From: Lingula anatina
Taxonomy: Eukaryota; Brachiopoda; Lingulata; Lingulida; Lingulidae
Length of the DNA stretch: 35,848 nucleotides
Assembly: GCF_001039355.2 (NCBI RefSeq)
Contig: NW_019773897.1
Location: 1 to 35,848, forward strand
Direction: 5' to 3'
Below are positions 21,370 through 32,257 of the stretch, in pieces. Position numbers and translations under genes: made by a program. Position 1 is the first letter of the stretch, and each line of letters starts with the position of its first letter. Below the pieces are notes generated by a model. It did no database searches. It was not told the DNA's origin and was given only the letters and a program-made list of their open reading frames with translations.

Positions 21370-21613
21370 GGGGCCTGTTTCAAAAACGAAATCCACTTCA
21401 AAAATTCGTCTACCAGACAAATTACCCTAATAGGTGTAAACCTTTAGAATAAAAAAATTGTCTACTAAATTAATCAAAGATAAATCAGCTGTTATCCAGT
21501 TAAGTTGATACAACGACAAAAATATACTGACTATGATAACAGCCTGATTAAATGAGACATGGTATTTTAGTTGGTTAGTTTTCTGTTTAAGACTCACTTT
21601 TTGAAACAGCCCC
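21370..21613. mobile_element. 244-bp Harbinger-like MITE
   Basis: The left end GGGGCCTGTTTCAAAAA (21370) and the right end TTTTTGAAACAGCCCC (to 21613) are inverted, with one extra C on the left. The end sequence resembles the GGGCCGGTTTCAC ends of the EIF2S2 intronic element, so both may be PIF/Harbinger relatives. The expected three-base target duplication is imperfect (CTG on the left, CTA on the right). There is no coding capacity. Confidence 0.6.
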
Positions 21614-22065
21614 TAAGTATTAAACTAGTGGTGGCGAGCCTTGAGCGAAGAGCTGGATATAATCAATGGCATCCAATTTTTTTCTTTTATTTTTCTTCTT
21701 TTTTCATTTTTGTACTTTTTTATTTTAAGAACTTTATATTCTCTTTCAAAAATCTGTTCTTACAAAAAGGAGAAATAAGCTGTAGTTATGTTTTTTAAGT
21801 AAAGTAATATTACTACATTATAAGGCACCTGTACTTGTATATTCACACATGTCTGACTAATGCCTCCATTTTGTTGGTACATCAATCTTTTTTTTATGAA
21901 GGGATTCGTGTTGCCTCACGTGAAGGGGGTTGTTAATTCCTGACTGTATTGATGCTATACATGTATATTTAATGTGCAAAAATTCTTATTGTTTCATTTA
22001 TTCCAGACAACAAGGAAAGCTGTGGCTATATAGATATATGTAAATAAAGAGAACAGTCCACGACC

Positions 22066-22073
22066 TATATATA
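22066..22073 (+). promoter_or_regulatory. TATA-like box upstream of OSGIN
   Basis: CTATATATAGC is followed downstream by a less AT-rich kilobase (22080-23143) that ends at a good splice donor (GTAAGTAT at 23144). The combination could be a distal OSGIN promoter with a noncoding first exon. It is not proven. Confidence 0.3.
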
Positions 22074-22089
22074 GCAGCACACGGGGAAG

Positions 22090-23143
22090 TCAACAGGAAT
22101 TTCTGCAGCAGGTCCTATAATTACGCAAAGCTCAAGTCTGAATCAATATTAAACACAAAAAATCAATCACCATGCATGGGTGAAAGATTCAGTTTCCAGA
22201 GCCAGTTCAATGGCTATACGGGGGCTTTTTCAGTGTCATAGTCTGCTGTGATAGGCAGGACATATATTCTCAGGAAACAGGAGACTGTAACAGTACTCGA
22301 AAACAGTTGAACCTGACAGGAGCTAGCTGTACTTATGCTGTAATACTATGTGAGCATATACTGTTGCCGGGGTGTAAGAATTACCCAGGGTACTAGCAGC
22401 AGGGAGGATTGAAGAATGTGTCAACAAGGCCGGCCGGCTTGCACTTCATCATACACTGTTACACGTGAACAATTCATGCATGCCAGTTTACTTGTTTGCA
22501 TTTCAATACATGCGTGACTGGCATTTCATCACAATGAATGGAAAAAAATGATAATTCTACTACCAATGGCAAAGTCGAGGACCCTAGAGGTGTTAAGCAG
22601 TGTAGTTGTCGTCAATAGTGCACAACGACAATGTTAATCAAGGAAAATACAGGTACAAGGCTGAAATAACATTCTAATTCCGAAAGTTTTCTGTTTGCTA
22701 TGAGTCAAGCCAGAAGATAGAGATAGTGAATGCATTCAGTGGCTGTTTGTGTTAATGCACCTGCTTCATGGAATAAAGCAATTGACTCTTGAAGTGACAT
22801 CCAGCAGGTGCTTGCTTCATCTGTCTGGTCTTGTGTTGTGTGACCACATTCGGGTCAAGGGCAGTAGACCAGAGAATACAAACTGGAACTTGCTATAAAC
22901 AGGTGCCCATTAATTCTGTCCTGTCTTGTCCTGTTGTCCTGACTCACCACGGTAGGGTCACTGTAAGTGGCCTGCAGATTAAGAGCACGTGTCTGCTGAC
23001 CTTCCGTGTGGAATGACCACTGTTGGGTCAAAGGTGGTGGTAGAGTTAACGAGATAAGGTGGATGCGCTAAGGAGAGGACTAGTAACTGGTGAATCACCT
23101 GAGAACTGTTGTCTTGGTCAGTCTGCTGATTTAAAAAGTACAT
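22090..23143 (+). other. Possible noncoding leader exon of OSGIN
   Basis: This stretch is visibly richer in G and C than its flanks and has no long frame. It ends ACAT followed by GTAAGTAT. The first OSGIN coding exon begins right after a clean acceptor (polypyrimidine then ACCAG at 24400-24404), which requires an upstream noncoding exon, and this donor is a good partner. The true 5' end is unknown. Words such as GGGTCAAAGG near 23025 resemble nuclear-receptor half-sites but may be chance. Confidence 0.35.
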
Positions 23144-23790
23144 GTAAGTATATTTTGTGTGACTTTTTCTCTTATATTTTGATTATCTAAAAAGTTAAAA
23201 GTATATATATACAATTTTGTGAGTGTATGAAAAGATTCTTATAAATTAATTGTTTTTTTTTTTTTTTCAATTTTCTTCTAAGTTTTAGGTTAATAGTTGC
23301 CTTATAAACTTATGATAACTTAATAGTTAAAAAAAGGTTAATCATTGTTTCTTGTCTTATGATGGCAATTAAGAAAAGAAAAAGTAGTGAAGTGATGATG
23401 TCCACATTGCCAGGTGGAGCATGTGATCTGAAGGCCTTTTGAAGAAGGGTCGCCATTAACAACATGCTGTATAGGTTGAAAATGCGTGAAGTCTCTTTAA
23501 AAACAATTTACTTTTTATTAACTTACAAATTGTTAAGAATTGGCTTGTGCTACTGCTAAATAATTTGGTGTCTTTACTCATTTTTTCAATGTTTTTATTT
23601 CTTCCAAACATTTTCAATAATATCTGTTTATTTACAAATTATTTACCAAAGTATATATAACTTTAAAAAACTTTTAAAAAAAAAGTCATTAGTGAAGAAT
23701 ATTATGTGAACAAAATTAATGCAAGTAGAATTTCAAGTATTCTTCTTGTAACCAATTTATCTATTCAATAATACTAGTAAACTCTACTTT
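23144..23790. other. AT-rich spacer, no gene seen
   Basis: Poly-T and poly-A tracts and scattered stops. It is probably the first part of the OSGIN 5' intron if the leader exon upstream is real. Confidence 0.45.
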
Positions 23791-23893
23791 TTATGTGGTC
23801 AGTAGAATATGACCGTCACAGGGGCGTGTCCTTTATCTGGGTCTTCTATTTGTCCAGTGCACGCAGTGGACACGGGAACACTGGCCTTCGCCA

Positions 23894-23901
23894 TATAAAT
23901 A
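23894..23901 (+). promoter_or_regulatory. Canonical TATA box, possible proximal OSGIN promoter
   Basis: GCCATATAAATAGC contains a consensus TATAAATA about 510 bases before the OSGIN start codon. The preceding 100 bases are GC-richer (GGGGCGTGTCC near 23821-23831). A start near 23924-23930 would give an unspliced leader running into the coding exon. Confidence 0.4.
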
Positions 23902-24408
23902 GCTGTTTGTTATTTACTCAACGTCGACATAACATTGCACGGAATCAAACAAGGGAGACTGTCATTTCATTGGACAGGGGCAGCATTTCTGCTCAACTGT
24001 GATATTTGCTATTCAGAACAAGGGCTGTTTGTCTAGCTCTTGAGACCCCTTTCATGCAGTGATTACTTTGTATTACCTGTCCATATTTATTATCCATGTC
24101 AGGGGCCCCAATGTGTTTAGTTTACTTACATCTAAGATTTATTAACCAACAGCCAAAGCATTGACCCTTTCCGGTTGAATTGAAGCTTTCAGTCATGTTT
24201 GTTATCCATTCAGAAGGCCTGTGTATGGGGAATTTAAACCCCACACCTGTTTTGTGTCCTCTTTGACACTAGTACCTGTAACTGTATAACCATGAATGAT
24301 GTTGGACTAGGCAGTTATGTCTACACTGGCAAGGTTTGATAGGGAGTCGCGCAACCTTCTCCTCAGCCAATTGAATGCTTCTACTTATATTTCTTATTTA
24401 CCAGGACC

Positions 24409-27400
24409 ATGGCGCGTAGACTCATAAGCGATGTCACATCAGCGCGAACTCACTCACATTCCTTAACGCTGAAGAGTGAGATGAAAACGACAGAGGTGAT
24501 TATAATAGGTAAGGCATTTCTTTATCACTTTCACTTTTATTGAAGTGATGTGCTTTCCTTCTTTTTTATGTTTGCTTATTTTTTTATTTTATTTATTTAT
24601 TAATATTATTGATATTAGGTCTCTGTCATTTGATTACTATTAAAATTATTACTTGTTGTCTTTTATTTTTTAATTTTTTTATTTCTTCTCTAATTTTTTA
24701 AAGATTATATCAAGATAAAAAAGGCATACTTAGTAGTTCATTAAAAGGTTATTAATACATATGTGCACATAGGGGAAGTTATTAAAATTTCACATTTTGC
24801 TTGTTAATGATTGAAAATTCTACGTACAGTTGCAATTTGCAGGAAAATACTTTTGATTGTGCTAATTGAGAGATGTTCTTGAGCAGCTAAAGAATTTTGA
24901 AAATTGTAACTTAGATTTCTGACGGTCCAAGTTGGTGAGAGTTACATATGTAGTAGAAATAAAAAATAGATAACAAAATATTTTTAGTGGGTGCCCAACG
25001 TAAACTTTCCCACTGAAATTTACTGGTGTTTGAAAGCCTCGTTTTATGGTTTAATTTACTGTATTTTATGACACATTTTCATTCGTATATCTACTGCATA
25101 TATTAGAAATGCGAAAATGCTCTACTGTTGCTTTTCACACTTATAATTTTTAATTGTACACTGTAGCATGTTCTGGAAATTACATAAGAACCACAAGCTT
25201 TTAAGATTTTATCAATGAATTAAGATGCCAGCCATTATTGAGTTGTCGAACCTTGTAAATAAAAGATGTTGGGCATAATACTCACTCTGATTGATGGAAT
25301 GAATTATTTATTTGTGTTTACTTAATGTCTGTGTATTCATGCATGAAGGGGGACCATTGTATTGTTAATAATGGCACTTCCAAGAAGGTGGGCGGATATT
25401 TCCATAGTTTTCAATGGAATTTCCACAGTCCATTTGGAGACAATGTATGCCTAGACTGATACCAAGAATGCAGTATTTAATGTTTTCAATCAATACATTG
25501 GCTTTCATTGGCCTAATGCTATGATTTTAATTACTATATCAGTGGATGAATATGTGTACTGTTGAAGACTGAGTCTCAGGAGATTGAAATAAAATTATGT
25601 ATCGTAGTAAATGTTTTTGTGTATGTGTCTGGGATTGGTTGTTTGTGTGTTTATGCAAGTAATAGTGGGAAGGGGAGGAAAGAGAGAGAGAGAGTTGTGA
25701 ATAAGAAAACATTGAGAGAGATAAAATGAGACTGATATGTCACAGAACTACCTTGCAGTGAGAAATATGATATAACAAAAACCAGTTCAGTACAAGAAAG
25801 AGTTAAGGGTTGGTTGATCTGTAAATAAGTCTCCCCTTTTTATATACAGTTGAACTGTGCACTAAGCTTACTTCAAATTTAAATTATGTACTTTCCAGTT
25901 GCATTCTCCAGTTTTTCTTTTCTTGTGGGAGTTAATTTTAGATAAAAATATGGGTGGCCCATCGATATGATCGATATTTGACAATATATGGTTCGTAAAT
26001 ATTGCATGTCATGTTCAAGCTTTTCATGGTAAACAAGAAAAACTTTAAGCCCAAAAGCTTTTCAAAAAGAAAAAAAATGCAAGTCATCCCTCCTCTCCAC
26101 AGAATCCAGGGTATCTAAAGGCCAACTTAATATATTTAGGTTATGTTTGTGGAGCACAAATCCATGAAGTATTGAATTAACCCACTGTTTGTTTATTGAT
26201 TTTTTCATTCAGTCACAGGCTTTTCTTGGTTTGTAACAGTACATGTAATTTGTACAGTAATGGATTTTGTGAAACCTGGGCTCAGATTACAGATGATGAA
26301 TACGCGTGTATTTCGAAAGTTTAGTTAGCCTGTTTGTTTTTTTAAAGCAATATGGAACGCCTTGCTAAAAGAACGAAAGTAAAACCTTTGCTCAAAAATT
26401 ACATTTTTCACTGACGTGAAAGCACATTGTCAGGGAATATACATGTAACAGTTAACTAAAGCTAATTAAGGGATAAAACAAACTGTCTTCAAAACACATT
26501 TACACAATATTTCTGAGTTTTGGAAGTTAAGAGAATTATGGTCAATTACTAAAAAAGTGAAAAAAATATGGACAAATTATCTGAAACTAATTTGAAGCAA
26601 CAGCTGAAATTTCCACGAGTTGAATTGGACAAGTAACAATAAAAATCAACATTTTTACAAGCCTGAAGCTAAATCTGTTAGTCAGTTGCCTAGGACTAGT
26701 AGCTAGCCACGTAGGCTCCAAGTACCTGGATAAGACGCAAGTCCTCCGTCAGCTTCTGATAGCCATTACAGCTTAATCATGGACAGGTGTAATAGCCATT
26801 GTTATAAATGTACCTGACTGCACATTACTTCACTAAATCATTGTGGCTTTTTAACAAATGCAGATAAATGGTCTTCATATTAACAGTGGAACGAGGATGT
26901 GGTGTAAGAAAACAGAAACATGATAACTGATAGTCCAGTATATATTTATATGATTATTATTATTCTCTGTACATTTTCACTAGCTCTCTCTGCTGCTTTT
27001 AAGCATAAAAGTATAATTAAAGAATATCATAATATTAGGTAATAAAAAAGTATTACTTTGCATCTTTAATTATCATGAGTTTGGATAGAAACTTTTTATG
27101 AATTGATCGCAAATCTGATAAATTTGATTGCATTCAGCAAGAGTCCCTGAATTTGGAGTTAGTGCACAGTAGCTAGGTGGTTAAATTCATTGTGAATGGA
27201 CCCTAAAACCTTTCAGTTTTCATGTTTCTGAAAATGGTCAATGCCTGAGTGGCAGCATCACTTGTATAATCACTTTGCTGATGATATAAGTACATAGCCA
27301 TCATTTCTGTTGGCAAGACTTTTTTTTACCATATGGCATCATACATTTTCTGTACAAGCTGGAAAACCTCATACAGCATTCTGACCACATTTATCTCACA

Positions 27401-28034
27401 GTGCTAGGATTAGAAGTCATGCTTGTAGTCATGCTAGAAGTTTGCTTGTAGTCATGCTAGAGTTTTGCTTGTCTGTTCAAAGGCATTTGCTGGGGAAAAT
27501 TTTCCATATTTTGTTCTCCTATAAAAAAAACTGAAAGAAAATAATGTAAAATACCAATTTGGTCTGTTTTTAGAGATATATAGTTATCGTTTAGAAAAGA
27601 AAGTTAAAAAAAGAAACATAATGTAGTCAGGAATTACTTTTTTTACTAACTTCAAGATGTAATTACAATTGAGATATGTTTAGAAAATGTTGTTGTTTTT
27701 TTCATATTTCATTTATTAAGATTTGAAAGAAATCATGGCAGTGATTTATCCTTTTTTTCACACTGTTTTTCCATGTTAGGAAATGGACCATCTGGTATCA
27801 CGCTGTCCTACATGTTGTCTGGACATTGGCCTTACTACAATGGTCAACCACTGCCCCCAGGTCAGTCCAGTGAATACTTACAAATGAGATTAGAGGATAA
27901 GAGAGATGCGTCCTTAGTTGAACAGGTGAGTCTTGGAGTGTGTTAGGTGTGATCAGTTTAAGCATTGCATTGGTGTGACAGGTATTCTAGTCATTTTATG
28001 ATGTGCAAAAAAGTCAGTCTCTCTCTCTCTCTCC

Positions 28035-28068
<34 letters not shown>

Positions 28069-28418
28069 GTTTTTCTTCTTTTTAAAATTTTTATTTATTT
28101 ATTTTTGTATTTGGTTCACTTTAAAATACTATACTTCATCTCGGTTCATTTTATCTTTCAGGAACTTGAGAGCCTGTCTGATGGGATTGAAGGACGGAGT
28201 ACTAACCCAGTAGCTGTGTTACTGGACAGTCTGAACCACCCAGGGGCTGATACGGGACTCAACAATACCTCTGTGCTCAAATGGCAGCTGCATAAAAATA
28301 GACACATCCCACATGTGGTACTGGGGAAGACACTGCCTGGAGGGGCGTGGCAGGTCTGGTAGCTCTCTTACTCTCTTTTGGTCTCTGTCATAATTTTTTG
28401 GGGGTCAGAATAAAATCT

Positions 28419-28465
<47 letters not shown>

Positions 28466-30147
28466 ATTTAAACAGTAAAAGAACTGGCAGCTCTTAATTA
28501 TGTAGTTAATACTGAGTAATACTGTGTAAATACTGAACAATGTGCCAGTTGTAATAGCTAACATACTTGTAGAATTTCCTTCACTGAAAATTGACATGTT
28601 CTGCTCCAGATGATGGAGGGGAACATGCAGACCCTGAGTTTGGGCAACTGGATGGAGCTACCTGGGAAACCTTTCAGAGAATGGCTCAAGAAACACAGGG
28701 CAGCAAAGACAAAGTGAGTCATTCATAGAAATATGATGGGGCTCTTAATATTCCATGATTTATAGGTTCTACCAGAAGAGTTATTTTTGTTTTATAATGC
28801 AATAATTTAGAATTAATTGCAGTCATTTCAAGCATAAATAGAAAATTAAATATGTATTAGTGTCTTGCATTAAAAAAACTATTTTTGTTATTTTTATTAT
28901 GTTCACATTGAGGAATTTGCAAAAGACATCCATCTTAAAGTAAACAGATCTTTGACTTGTTCTGTTAACAGTGATTAAGATACGGGTTGAAAAATGACAA
29001 TACAAACTAGGTACTGCTGAGTTAATGTAACATAAGACAAACCCTATCAGGAAAATTCATCTTGTGCAATTCTAGACATAATAACTTCATAACTTTCAGC
29101 TGTAATAATTATTTCCAACTTCTATTCATTTACAGTGAGGAGAATGGCATCAGTGACTACCCTACTGACCGTGCCAGTATGACAGACCTCAGAGACTACT
29201 ACCAGGACTACGTCCACTCTAATGGCCTGACTGACCACTTCCAAAGCCATTCCACGGTCACCTCGGTCAGGAAAGTGGTGGACACAGAGACAGTGGTCAA
29301 CATGGAGAACGGAGAGGTGGAGGAGCTGATGACCACTGATGCCGAGGGCAACAAGGCCCCTCTGTGGGAGGTACGGGGTTTCCACTTCAAGGAGGAAGAC
29401 GATAATGAGAATGTCGAGATTGAAGAATTCTGTTACAGAGCACCTCACGTTGTCTTGGCGACAGGATCATATGATCTCCCTAACAGACTGCATGTGGAGG
29501 GAGAGCAGTACCCTTTTGTTCTACACTCCCTCCCAGAGTTGGAGGAGAGACTTAACGCGGGCGACATTGGACCAGATTCCGACCCTGTGATGATAGTCGG
29601 TTCTGGTCTGACTGCAGCGGATGCCATTTTGTGCTGCATGAATGCATCCATACCAATCGTGCACGTGTTCAGGCGGCAGCCAGACGATCCATCTGTGATA
29701 TACAACTCGCTCCCACCAAAACTTTACCCAGAGTACCACAAAATACTACAAATGATGAAGGGCGAGAAGAAAGACTACGAGTGCTACAAGCCATACGCAG
29801 AGTACTCCATTCTTCAGTTTGGTGTGGACAACCAAGTCCTCATCAAGGGCACGAAGCACAAGTGCACCCCGATGATCAAAGTGTCCTACGCGGTTGTTCT
29901 GATTGGCTCGAAGCCAGACCTGACCTACCTCCCCAACAGCGGCCGAGATCTAGGCGTGGTGCCAAACTGTTGTATCGACTGTAAGCACAACCCCCTGGAT
30001 CTGGATCCGTACACTTTCCAGAGTAACTGTGAAACGGGGTTGTTTGCAATGGGGCCCCTCAGCGGGGACAACTTTGTGAGGTTCATCCAGGGGGGCGCTT
30101 TAGGCATCACAAACTTCTTGTGGAAGAAGAGGACAGAGTCCTTATAA
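24409..30147 (+). CDS. OSGIN: OSGIN1/2-like oxidative stress-induced growth inhibitor
   Basis: Five coding exons: 24409-24508, 27780-27925, 28162-28353, 28610-28713, 29136-30147. GT-AG borders and phases agree; 1554 nt, 517 residues, within the 470-560 range of vertebrate OSGIN1/OSGIN2. It is a flavin-containing monooxygenase-like protein of stress and growth control. An N-terminal dinucleotide-binding motif EVIIIGNGPSG has G34-x-G36-x-x-G39. Family blocks LSYMLSG, SDGIEGRS.NPVAVLLDSLNHP, IPHVVLGKTLPGGAW and NWMELPG follow. An ATG-type motif (VVLATGSYD, about 286-294) and a second nucleotide-binding motif (PVMIVGSGLTAAD, G336, G338, A341) come next, then LYPEYHKI and the C-terminal MGPLSGDNFVRFIQGGALG. 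The blocks look slightly closer to OSGIN2. The ATG at 24409 is in a near-ideal ACCATGG context four bases after an acceptor; the in-frame ATG at 24481 is the alternative. Exons 4 and 5 occur again at 32258-33952. Confidence 0.93.
27118..27203. mobile_element. Right-half remnant of the GGG..CCCAAT MITE
   Basis: TTTGATTGCATTCAGCAAGA followed by GTCCCTG and ending TGTGAATGGACCC plus TAA (27204-27206) matches the right half of the element at 18412-18626. The left half is missing or too decayed to align by eye. Confidence 0.6.
27421..27466 (+). repeat. 23-base tandem duplication
   Basis: gcttgtagtcatgctag followed by aagttt is repeated once with two changes. It lies in OSGIN intron 1. Confidence 0.85.
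28018..28068. repeat. (CT)n microsatellite before OSGIN exon 3
   Basis: A CT-rich tract lies about 95 bases before the exon 3 acceptor in OSGIN intron 2. Open frames read through it are repeat artefacts. Confidence 0.95.
28422..28463. repeat. (CT)n microsatellite in OSGIN intron 3
   Basis: About 21 CT units. The sequence immediately after it (CAGATTTAAACAG) is the point from which similarity to the second copy (32112 onward) starts, and that copy is also preceded by a CT tract. Confidence 0.95.
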
Positions 30148-32035
30148 ATCTTTAACTGTGATCTAATGTTAAAAGTGTCATACTTTTTGATGGAGAAATT
30201 GATTTATATACTGTATACACCATGTGTTCTATTGGCATAATATGTATAGTTTTCAAGCGTAGAATTTTTGCTGTGCATATTTTTCTACAGCTTTTTGTAG
30301 GAAACGGGTTTTTCATTGATATATGGGCTACACGTATGTGTCCCAGCATTTCTGTGTACATTTATGACAACAAAATTCATGGAAGAGTAGATAAAGGTTA
30401 TGTTTTTTATGGAAGTCAAGTATGTATATTATCATAAAACAAAATTAAAAGGATTTTTGAACATTTGCCATTTTTGTTTAATACACAGAAAAAAGTAAAT
30501 TGTCAAACTTATCATGTTTCACTAAGGTCGAATTTTAGATTTTGTGTCACATCGTCTTGCAGCCATATTGTTTGATTGTTGTCAGTAAACCAATTTTTAA
30601 TTCTTTTGGAGTGAACCATTTCATAGTTTGAAAGAATAATTTTATTTAATGTTCCTTTTGAAGTGCATTTAGTCTGGGAAACACCCACTGTCATTCCACT
30701 AGAGGGCGCTTTGCACTCAACACGACCTTAAATTTCATGTAGAAAGTATCTTGGTTGACATTTTTTTTTACTTGTATACAGCAATAGATTGATAAATCTG
30801 TACTAATTTGTGTGAAAAAAACGTGTCTTTTGAGCCAGCTGTTCGTCATGGTATGAAATAGTTTAAGTGCAGACACGCTTCCTTTTTTTTCAAATTTGAG
30901 GAAATGCACATAATGTGACACAATATTCCACAGACTCGACTGAAAACAAACTTTTTGTAAGTGCTCTATTTTTAAAAGAAATGCACAGAATAAAAAGGGC
31001 ATTTTATCAGTATTTCATTATGAAATTTCGATTTTAATCTTATTAACACCGTGTGACTAAATAGATTTTTAATCCGTGTTACTGCTTAAAGTACGTTAAG
31101 TATTCTTAAAGAAATGCACGACATCACTACCTGTACTTTTGTTTCACACGTCCATCTGAATCAGGTAATTCTGATTGAGTTTTAAACAGATCAAAGCTTT
31201 CAGACAGATTTTGGATGTAATTTATTTCATTCTGTGTCATGTCATTCCAAAGATTCATCATTTTCAAAAGGGACCGCATGTAGAATTCTGTCATGCAAAA
31301 ATATTTTGCAGTTGCCGTCGAAATATTTAGAGTACCTACCAGCCATCACGCTTACCTTGGAGTTCTACACCTAAGAATACCTTTAAATAAATGTTTTCGA
31401 AACACTGGAAACTACATTTTCTCGTTGCGTTACAGGGCCATTTTAGAAGGAACACTAGTGATTTAATCTTATTTTATTCGATGTTTCATTGAACGAATAC
31501 AGTGTTTTGCCTTTTCAAGGTAAAATGTGAACTAAGCATTTTGAGATCAATCGCTTGCATGGACTTTAAATACACAGCGGTAACGCTCAATTGACGTTGA
31601 AATTACGTACGTAAGATAACTGGGAAACCGATTTTGTTTTTGTACTTCAAAAAAACAATCATGACGTCATAAAATGACGAGTACAAACGCAATTAAGTCA
31701 ATTCTGTGAACACTGATGATATATCTTTTACACGGGCAAATAAAAGTGTTATTCGTCCAAGATTTGGCTTTAAAAGTGGAATGGTGGTCGTGATATGTTC
31801 ATATTGACTCTCTCTGTCAAAATTTTCCTCTACTCAAAGAACAGAAAACATCTTAAAATAAGTCTTATGTGACTTTCTGAGGTGCATTTGCATAGTGGTG
31901 TTTTATCGTTACGTCATGCTTCATTTTCTATTTTCATGATTATCTTCACTTTTTTTAAAACAAAATTACTAATAATAAAAATGATTTGTGATTACGAAAA
32001 GGACCGCTTGCGGACGTCAGAAATCTAGCGGTACA
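28464..32035 (+). repeat. Copy A of the 3.6-kb OSGIN 3' duplication
   Basis: It spans the end of OSGIN intron 3, exons 4 and 5 and about 1.9 kb of 3' flank, up to GAAATCTAGCGGTACA before the N at 32036. It aligns along its whole length with 32112-35840. The copies differ by scattered substitutions, small indels and one insertion of about 160 bases in intron 4 of copy B. Confidence 0.92.
30148..32035 (+). other. OSGIN 3' UTR and downstream flank
   Basis: Not coding. AATAAA at 30989-30994 is a candidate poly(A) signal, about 840 bases after the stop codon. A CRE-type palindrome TGACGTCA occurs at 31662-31669. The same features are kept in the second copy. Confidence 0.55.
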
Positions 32036-32036
32036 N
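32036..32036. other. Assembly junction (N) between OSGIN copies
   Basis: A single N separates the end of copy A (...GCGGTACA) from the CT tract that leads copy B. The end of the window (GCGGTACAATAGAGGC) shows what truly follows GCGGTACA. The break at the N is therefore probably where two contigs or haplotypes were joined. Confidence 0.8.

Positions 32037-32111
<75 letters not shown>
32037..32111. repeat. (CT)n microsatellite leading copy B
   Basis: About 37 uninterrupted CT units begin right at the N. The tract corresponds to 28422-28463 of copy A but is longer. Confidence 0.95.
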
Positions 32112-32113
<2 letters not shown>

Positions 32114-32257
32114 ATTTAAACAGTAAAAGAACTGGCAGCTCTTAATTATGTAGTTAATACTGAGCAATACTGTGTAAATACTGAACAATGTGCCAGTTGT
32201 AATAGCTAACGTACTTGTAGAATTTCCTTCACTGAAAATTGACATGTTCTGCTCCAG

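Larger units (their letters stand above)
24509..27779 (+). other. OSGIN intron 1 (3.3 kb)
   Basis: Long AT-rich intron. It contains a (GA)n tract at 25679-25694, a MITE remnant at about 27118-27203 and a 23-base tandem duplication at 27421-27466. No coding exon was recognised inside it. Confidence 0.6.

Noticed and set aside
23025-23040. GGGTCAAAGGTGG as a nuclear receptor DR1 site
   Set aside because: Imperfect match and a single occurrence of this type. Several AGGGTCA-like words nearby may be chance, so I did not list it as a feature.
28003-28362. 119-codon frame running through the CT microsatellite into OSGIN exon 3
   Set aside because: The Ser/Leu-rich first half is microsatellite translation. 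The real coding part starts at the acceptor at 28162.
29122-29739. Several long open frames on the - strand and other frames within OSGIN exon 5 (and the same at 32798-33544)
   Set aside because: They are shadows of the real coding frame. They recur in both copies only because the exon itself is duplicated.
32037-32111. Regular repeat considered as a CRISPR-like array
   Set aside because: It is a plain dinucleotide microsatellite with no spacers, in a eukaryotic genome.
31955-32245. 96-codon - strand frame with an Arg-Glu repeat
   Set aside because: It is translation of the CT tract across an N, at an assembly junction.
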